49,215 bases of DNA from Oceanibaculum pacificum (GTDB lineage: Bacteria > Pseudomonadota > Alphaproteobacteria > Oceanibaculales > Oceanibaculaceae): NCBI RefSeq assembly GCF_001618175.1, contig NZ_LPXN01000093.1, forward strand, positions 1 to 49,215, read 5' to 3'. The notes beneath the pieces are model-generated. The model saw only the letters and a program-made list of their open reading frames with translations. It was not told the DNA's origin and ran no database searches. This document shows, piece after piece, positions 44,652-49,215 of this stretch. The position numbers and the translations under genes were made by a program. Numbering within the stretch: position 1 is the first letter of the stretch; each line of letters opens with the position of its first letter.

Positions 44652-45158
44652 CTAGGCCAGCGCCTTTTCGCGCAGGTAATACATCAGATCCAGCGGCGGC
44701 GGCTCCGCCCCGGCGGTGCCCAGCATATGGTGCGCCTGGCCGCGATGGTGGGTCTGATGATTGAAGAAATGCCCCAGGATCAGCGCCCGCTGCATGCTGA
44801 AAGTCTCGCCACGCGTATTGGTGTAGGTGAGCGTGTCGGCCAGCGTGGAGCCATCCATCGCCGCGACGAAGGCCACGATCAGCGCATCCTGCGCGCGCCG
44901 GGCCTTGGCCAGATCCTCGAAATCCTCGAACGGCACGTCGTCCAGCTTGTAGCTATAGGCGGCCTGGCCGGGAAAGCGCGACATCCAGAGCCGGTCGCCG
45001 ACCAGGATATGGTTCAGCGTATTGTGGATCGAACCGAAGAAGCCCTGCCGGTTGGCCTTGCGGGCATGATCGCTGAGCTGCGCCACCGCACCGTAGAGCA
45101 GGGCATTGGCCCAGCGATTGTAATCGGCCAGGGTCTGGAAATAGGCGGGATCGCTCAT
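44652..45158 (-). CDS. DinB-family putative metal-dependent hydrolase
   Basis: 168 residues, all helical four-helix-bundle type. Metal-binding histidines are in NTLNHILVGDRLW and HFFNHQTHHRGQAHHML. The start MSDPAYFQTLADYNRWAN is typical. Members act as thiol- or metal-dependent transferases or have unknown roles. It lies 11 bp after rarD and is probably co-transcribed with it. Confidence 0.92.
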   Translation of the reverse strand: MSDPAYFQTLADYNRWANALLYGAVAQLSDHARKANRQGFFGSIHNTLNHILVGDRLWMSRFPGQAAYSYKLDDVPFEDFEDLAKARRAQDALIVAFVAAMDGSTLADTLTYTNTRGETFSMQRALILGHFFNHQTHHRGQAHHMLGTAGAEPPPLDLMYYLREKALA

Positions 45159-45169
45159 GCCTTCCTCCG

Positions 45170-46087
45170 TCAGCTTCGCCGCAACGCATCGATGGTGTAG
45201 ATCGCCAGCCCCGCCCAGATACAGGCGAAGGTGACCATATGCACCGGCGTGAAGATTTCGCCGAACAGCAGCACCGCCAGCAGGAACTGCCCGGTCGGCG
45301 CAATATATTGCAGAATGCCCAGCGTCGATAGCGACAGCCGCCGGGCCGCCGCGCCGAACCAGACCAGCGGCAGCAGCGTCACCAGCCCGGCCGCGATCAG
45401 CAGCAGATCGGTCCTCAGATCGACCGCGCCGAAGCTGCCGCCGCCCGTTTGCCCGCGATAGACCAGGAATATCAGCGCCGGCGGCACCAGAACCGCCGCC
45501 TCGATAAAAACGGCAACCATGGATTCGACGCGCACCAGCTTGCGGATCAGCCCATAGAAGCCGAAGCTGAATCCCAGGAACAGCGCCACCCAGGGCGCCT
45601 CCCCGGCGGCCGCGACCATGACCAGCACGCCGGTCGTCGCCAGACCCACGGCGATGGATTGGGGCAGGCGCAGCCGTTCCTTCAGGAACAGCATGCCCAG
45701 CAGCACATTGACCAGCGGGTTGATGTAATAGCCCAGGCTGGCCTGTAGCACATGGCCCTCATTGACCGCCACGATATAGACGAACCAATTGCCCGCCAGG
45801 ATGGTGGCCGAGCCGATCAGCGGCAGCAGAAGCCGGCGGCTGGTCAGCACCGTCGCCACTTCCCGCCAGCGGCCCATCACCCAGACCAGCAGGGCCAGCA
45901 GCCCGGCCGACCAGACGATGCGGTGCGCCAATATCTCGACCGGCGCGACATGCTGGACCAGCTTGAAGTAGAGCGGCGCGATGCCCCAGAACAGAAAGGC
46001 CGAGAGGCCGAAGCCCACGCCCATCATGCTCTCGCGGCGCGCGGCCGCGAGATCGGGAGTGCCGGCGGAAACAGGCTTCGTGGTCAT
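45170..46087 (-). CDS. rarD: RarD-type EamA-family transporter
   Basis: Drug/metabolite transporter of the chloramphenicol-sensitive RarD group. 305 residues from the ATG at 46087, with ten hydrophobic helices. Typical stretches are FGLSAFLFWGIAPLYFKLVQHVAPVEILAHRIVWS and LQASLGYYINPLVNVLLGMLFLKERL. The upstream in-frame start at 46135 is possible but has no better ribosome site. Confidence 0.92.
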   Translation of the reverse strand: MTTKPVSAGTPDLAAARRESMMGVGFGLSAFLFWGIAPLYFKLVQHVAPVEILAHRIVWSAGLLALLVWVMGRWREVATVLTSRRLLLPLIGSATILAGNWFVYIVAVNEGHVLQASLGYYINPLVNVLLGMLFLKERLRLPQSIAVGLATTGVLVMVAAAGEAPWVALFLGFSFGFYGLIRKLVRVESMVAVFIEAAVLVPPALIFLVYRGQTGGGSFGAVDLRTDLLLIAAGLVTLLPLVWFGAAARRLSLSTLGILQYIAPTGQFLLAVLLFGEIFTPVHMVTFACIWAGLAIYTIDALRRS

Positions 46088-46175
46088 ACGGAACGCGGGC
46101 CCCTTCAGGCTGCGGGACAGGCCGGCCGCCACCATAAGGCGGTCCGGCCCGTCCAGTCAGGGGGCAGAATGCGGA

Positions 46176-46418
46176 TCAGCCCTGCCAGAACGGCTTGTTG
46201 ATCTCGTTATGAAGGTCGAGGCGGGTCAGCCCGACATCGCGCAGCTGGCGCTCGTCCATATCGGCGAGGCTGTAGCGCTGCTCCGCCCGCTCCTGCCATT
46301 TCATCAGCAGCGCGAAGCCGGCAAAGAGAATCCCGCGCACCGTAGCGACGCGGCGCACAGGCCGCAGGGCCGGCAGGACGTCGGACAGGCGGCTGGAAGT
46401 CTCGGTATACATCGTCAT
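46176..46418 (-). CDS. DUF1127 small protein, copy 1
   Basis: 80 residues. The C-terminal half (WQERAEQRYSLADMDERQLRDVGLTRLDLHNEINKPFWQG) is the DUF1127 signature, an arginine-rich helical motif. Small DUF1127 proteins in other alphaproteobacteria have been linked to RNA binding and stress responses. A 24-bp element shared with copy 2 lies 14 bp upstream of its ATG. Confidence 0.93.
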   Translation of the reverse strand: MTMYTETSSRLSDVLPALRPVRRVATVRGILFAGFALLMKWQERAEQRYSLADMDERQLRDVGLTRLDLHNEINKPFWQG

Positions 46419-46432
46419 CTCCCTTAACTAAC

Positions 46433-46456
46433 TGAATTGTCCTAATGACAATCCAG
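46433..46456. promoter_or_regulatory. 24-bp shared palindromic element, copy 1
   Basis: The core ATTGTCCTAATGACAAT is a 6+5+6 inverted repeat. The full 24 bases (TGA before the core and CCAG after) are identical to 46886-46909. It lies just ahead of the DUF1127 ribosome site, and in RNA would form a six-pair hairpin. A second shared decamer, CACAAACGAT (46507-46516), lies exactly 50 bp farther upstream. Confidence 0.75.
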
Positions 46457-46565
46457 GATCGGCATCTGCCGTCTACGCTTGAAAAATGCCTGTTTCCTGA
46501 CTTATCCACAAACGATCCTTTTTCATGCATGAGCAAAATAAACTAATGCTGCAATGGATGAAAAA

Positions 46566-46606
46566 GGGCCTCCGGCCGCAGGGGATGAGGGGGATTGGCC
46601 GGAGGC
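46566..46606 (-). terminator. Terminator after DUF1127 copy 2
   Basis: A ten-pair stem (GCCTCCGGCC 46568-46577 / GGCCGGAGGC 46597-46606) with a 19-nt loop is followed on the minus strand by CCTTTTTC. It lies 38 bp after the copy 2 stop and isolates the two DUF1127 genes. Confidence 0.8.
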
Positions 46607-46644
46607 TTCGAGGGAACAGGGTTGAAACCGTGGGGGCGGGCGTC

Positions 46645-46866
46645 TCAACCGCGCCAGAACGGCTTCCGGATCTCGCCCTGGATGTCCGACCGGCTGAGCG
46701 CAACGTCGCGCAAAGCCCGGTCATCCAGCGAGGCGAGGTGATGGCGCTGCCCGGCGCGCTCCTGCCACAGCAGGAGCAGATCGACCAGCGCGGTGAGGCG
46801 GCCGGCGGAAAGACGGCCGAAGCGGGGAATCCGGGGGTAATGCGTAAGCGAAGACAGGACCGACAT
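46645..46866 (-). CDS. DUF1127 small protein, copy 2
   Basis: 73 residues from the ATG at 46866, which has AGGAGG five bases upstream. The end WQERAGQRHHLASLDDRALRDVALSRSDIQGEIRKPFWRG aligns with copy 1 over its last 40 residues, while the N-terminal halves differ. It is divergent from the LysR gene. The shared 24-bp element lies 19 bp ahead of the start. Confidence 0.93.
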   Translation of the reverse strand: MSVLSSLTHYPRIPRFGRLSAGRLTALVDLLLLWQERAGQRHHLASLDDRALRDVALSRSDIQGEIRKPFWRG

Positions 46867-46885
46867 CGGTGCCTCCTGATTCAAA

Positions 46886-46909
46886 TGAATTGTCCTAATG
46901 ACAATCCAG
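46886..46909. promoter_or_regulatory. 24-bp shared palindromic element, copy 2
   Basis: Identical to 46433-46456 over 24 bases. CACAAACGAT occurs again at 46960-46969, also exactly 50 bp away, while the 50 bases between the two elements have diverged. Near it are ACGAT-N11-ATCGT (46965-46985), a T-N11-A-like LysR site shape, and CCAAC/GTTGG (46915-46929). The copy sits between the DUF1127 and lysR genes. Confidence 0.75.
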
Positions 46910-47009
46910 TGACACCAACCCTTTGTTGGACACTAGAAATCGGCCTTTCAAACCAATTTCACAAACGATAGTTTTTTATGATCGTGATAAGTTTTTCTAA
47001 GGTATCGCC

Positions 47010-47915
47010 ATGAGCCGCCGCCTGCCGCCCTTGACCGCGATCCGGGCCTTCGAGGCCGCCGCCCGGCATTTGAGCTTCACCAGGGCCGCGAACGAGCTGA
47101 ACGTTACCCAGGCGGCAATCAGCCATCAGGTGAAGGGTCTGGAGGGCTGGCTGGGGCTGCCGCTGTTCCGGCGCGGCAGCCGCGCGCTGTTCCTGACCGA
47201 CGAGGGACAGACTTATCTGGCAGTGGTGCGCGAGTGCCTGGACAAGCTGGCCGAGGGCACGCAGCGCCTGCAGGCGCGCGACAAGGCCGGGCGGCTGACT
47301 GTCTCCACCTTCCAATCCTTCGCCGCCGTGTGGCTGGTGCCGCGACTGGGGCGGTTCCGCGCGCTGAACCCAGAGATCGACGTGTGGGTCGCGGCGAACG
47401 ACATCGTAGTCGATTTTACGCAGGAGGACATCGATTGCGGCATCCGCTACGGCACCGGCCGCTGGCCCGGCGTGCGCTCGGTGCGCTTCATGACCGAGAG
47501 CATCTTCCCGGTCTGTAGCCCGAAGCTGCTGCATGGCGCGCATCCGTTGCGCGCGCCGGAGGATCTGGTGCGCCACACACTGCTGCACGACCATATGCAC
47601 GAGGATTGGCGCATGTGGCTGATGGCCGCCGGGGTCGATACTGTCGACCCGACGCGCGGCCCCACCTTCAGCCATTCCAGCATGGTGCTGCAGGCCGCCA
47701 TCGACGGCCAGGGCGTGGCGCTGGGAAGAAGCGCGCTGATGCGCGAGGCGATCGCCTAGGGCAAGCTGGTGCAGCCGTTCAAATTCTCGCTGAACGCCCA
47801 CCATTCCTATTATTTCGTCTGTCCGGAGGCGTCCGCCGACCGGCCCAAGGTGGTCGCCTTCCGCGACTGGCTCTTCGCCGAGGCCGAGCGCGACGGCTTG
47901 CGGATAACGGAATAG
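47010..47915 (+). pseudogene. GcvA-like LysR-family regulator interrupted by an in-frame TAG
   Basis: The frame runs 301 codons to TAG at 47913, but codon 250 (47757-47759) is TAG. The N-terminal helix-turn-helix (LTAIRAFEAAARHLSFTRAANELNVTQAAISHQVKGLE) and the effector domain are intact. The sequence after the TAG continues in the same frame with a normal GcvA ending (GKLVQPFKFSLNAHHSYYFVCPEASAD ... AFRDWLFAEAERDG). The context IA-TAG-GKLV suggests a single change from GAG. It could be a recent nonsense mutation, a read-through codon or a sequence error. A truncated 249-residue protein would lack the last part of the effector domain. Confidence 0.9.
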
Positions 47916-47918
47916 CCG

Positions 47919-49088
47919 CTAGCCCAGCAGCGCCTCGATGCGATCAAGGCAGGAATGCAGCGTCGCCGGCGAACTGGCGAAGCACAGGCGCAGATGCCCT
48001 TCCCCGCCCGGCCCGAAGGCGGAGCCGGGGGCGAGGCCGACGCGCTGCTCGGCCACCAGGCGCTTGGCGAACGCCATGCTGTCGTCCATGCCGTCGACCG
48101 CGAAGAAGTGATAGAAGGCGCCCTTGGGCTGCACCATGCGGATGCGCGGATGCTGCGACAGCCGGTCATAGACGATGTCGCGGCCCTCGCGGTATCTTGC
48201 TACCGACTGGGCGATGAAACCCTCGCCCTGCCGCACCGCGACGATACCGGCATGCTGGGCGAAGGTGGCGGCCGAGGCGGTGTTGAACTCGTTCATCTTC
48301 AGCAGCGTGGGGATGATGCCGAGCGGGGCGGTGATCCAGCCCATGCGCCAGCCGGTCATGCTCCAGGATTTCGAGAAGCTGTTAATCACCAGAACCGGGT
48401 CCTCATCGCCCGCGACTTCCAGGAAGGAGGGGGCGCGATTGCCCTCATAGACCATGCGGTCATAGACCTCGTCGGCGACGATCCAGATGCCCTTCTCGCG
48501 GGCGAAATCCAGCAGCTGCTTCTGCTGCTCGGACGGCATCACCCAGCCGGTCGGGTTGTTCGGCGAATTCACGAACAGCGCGCGGGTATTGCCGTCGCAC
48601 GCGGCCATCAGCTTTTCGATATCGAGCTGCCAGCCATCATTGCCCATGGTCAGCTCGACCGGCCGCACCTCGCCGCCCATGATGCGCACCGTCTCCCCGC
48701 AATTCGGCCAGAGCGGGCTGGTGGTGACGACATTGGTGCCATAATCGACCAGCGACTGCATGACGATCTGGATGGCGTTCATGCCCGACGCGGTGACCAC
48801 GATGCGGTCGGCATGGATCGGCCTGCCGTTCAGCGGCGTCAGATAGTCTGCCAGCGCCTGGCGCAGGCCGGGCACGCCGGCGCTCTCGGTATAGAACACA
48901 TGGCCGGCCTTCAGCGCCTCGGCCGCCGCCTCGCAGATGAAGTCGGGCGTCGGCAAATCCGGCTCGCCGAACCAGAGCGGCGTCACCCCGCCCAGCTTCA
49001 TGCCGAAATGCGCCACTTCGCGAATCCGCGAATCGGCCAGCCGGACGATATCCGGGCGGATCACGGGCAAGGAATCGGAATGCTGCAT
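47919..49088 (-). CDS. Class I PLP aminotransferase (AspB type)
   Basis: 389 residues, fold type I. The PLP Lys is in VINSFSKSWSMTGWRMGW. Other blocks are VTASGMNAIQIVMQSL, NSPNNPTGWVMPSEQ and IVADEVYDRMVYEG, with the C-terminal Arg in GEGHLRLCFASS. It probably acts on aspartate, aromatic or similar amino acids. It ends 3 bp from the convergent LysR stop. The last 127 bp of the window hold no gene. Confidence 0.93.
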   Translation of the reverse strand: MQHSDSLPVIRPDIVRLADSRIREVAHFGMKLGGVTPLWFGEPDLPTPDFICEAAAEALKAGHVFYTESAGVPGLRQALADYLTPLNGRPIHADRIVVTASGMNAIQIVMQSLVDYGTNVVTTSPLWPNCGETVRIMGGEVRPVELTMGNDGWQLDIEKLMAACDGNTRALFVNSPNNPTGWVMPSEQQKQLLDFAREKGIWIVADEVYDRMVYEGNRAPSFLEVAGDEDPVLVINSFSKSWSMTGWRMGWITAPLGIIPTLLKMNEFNTASAATFAQHAGIVAVRQGEGFIAQSVARYREGRDIVYDRLSQHPRIRMVQPKGAFYHFFAVDGMDDSMAFAKRLVAEQRVGLAPGSAFGPGGEGHLRLCFASSPATLHSCLDRIEALLG

Positions 49089-49215
49089 GGCCAGACGCTT
49101 TCGACTATCGGATCTGATCAGCCCTTATCGGCCGCGCCTGGGGCCGGGAGCAACCCCGGAATCGTCACGGGGACAATGCGAGGGACAGAGCCAAGTCTCC
49201 CCTCACCCAGCTCCG

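Overview
The window is high-GC chromosomal DNA from an alphaproteobacterium, most like the Rhodospirillales. The main reasons are a circularly permuted two-piece tmRNA gene next to an alphaproteobacterial-type sspB, the gene order thyA / folA / hflK / hflC / htrA, an MlaE permease with an extra N-terminal domain, DUF2336 and DUF1127 proteins, and a TAXI-TRAP transporter. I could not run database searches, so the genus is not assigned. Almost all DNA is coding and most genes lie on the minus strand in short operons. I see no phage, no complete insertion sequence, no CRISPR array, no rRNA and no ordinary tRNA gene.

Layout. 1-6927 (minus): thyA, brnT-brnA toxin-antitoxin, folA, a SulP anion transporter, hflK, hflC and the 5' part of an htrA/degP protease, which runs off the left edge. 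6928-8026 (plus): permuted ssrA (tmRNA) followed directly by sspB, the adaptor that hands tmRNA-tagged proteins to ClpXP. 8177-11557: class I fumarase, a DUF2336 protein and a small cytochrome c. 11584-18009 (minus): class III aminotransferase, beta-keto acid cleavage enzyme (BKACE), TAXI binding protein, fused TRAP permease and a universal stress protein; this looks like an uptake-plus-catabolism unit for an unknown amino or keto acid. 18088-21720 (minus): an Mla-type lipid transport operon (mlaE, mlaF, mlaD, lipoprotein). 21870-26965: apt, an amidase, two PIN-domain toxin-antitoxin pairs, a thiolase-like protein and a secreted histidine phosphatase. 27028-34646 (minus): PAS_5 protein, dihydroorotase, a DapA-family aldolase, a TPR protein and the glycolate oxidase operon glcDEF. 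34989-41736 (minus): rpmJ, a methyltransferase and a branched-chain amino acid ABC transporter (livH, livM, livG, livF, DUF6867, then livJ). 41900-49088: a phosphatase, malonyl-CoA decarboxylase, an unknown tail-anchored protein, DinB, RarD, two DUF1127 genes, a LysR regulator carrying an in-frame amber codon, and a class I aminotransferase.

The most notable points are: the ssrA-sspB pair; the brnTA module inside the thyA-folA operon; two DUF1127 genes that share a 24-bp palindromic element and the same promoter spacing beside a LysR gene with a single internal TAG; a PAS_5 gene with no normal start codon; several clean palindromic operators (thyA/ssrA, vapBC, fitAB, glcD, TAXI); competing hairpins in the livJ leader; and a 15-bp in-frame tandem repeat that lengthens the N-terminus of HtrA.
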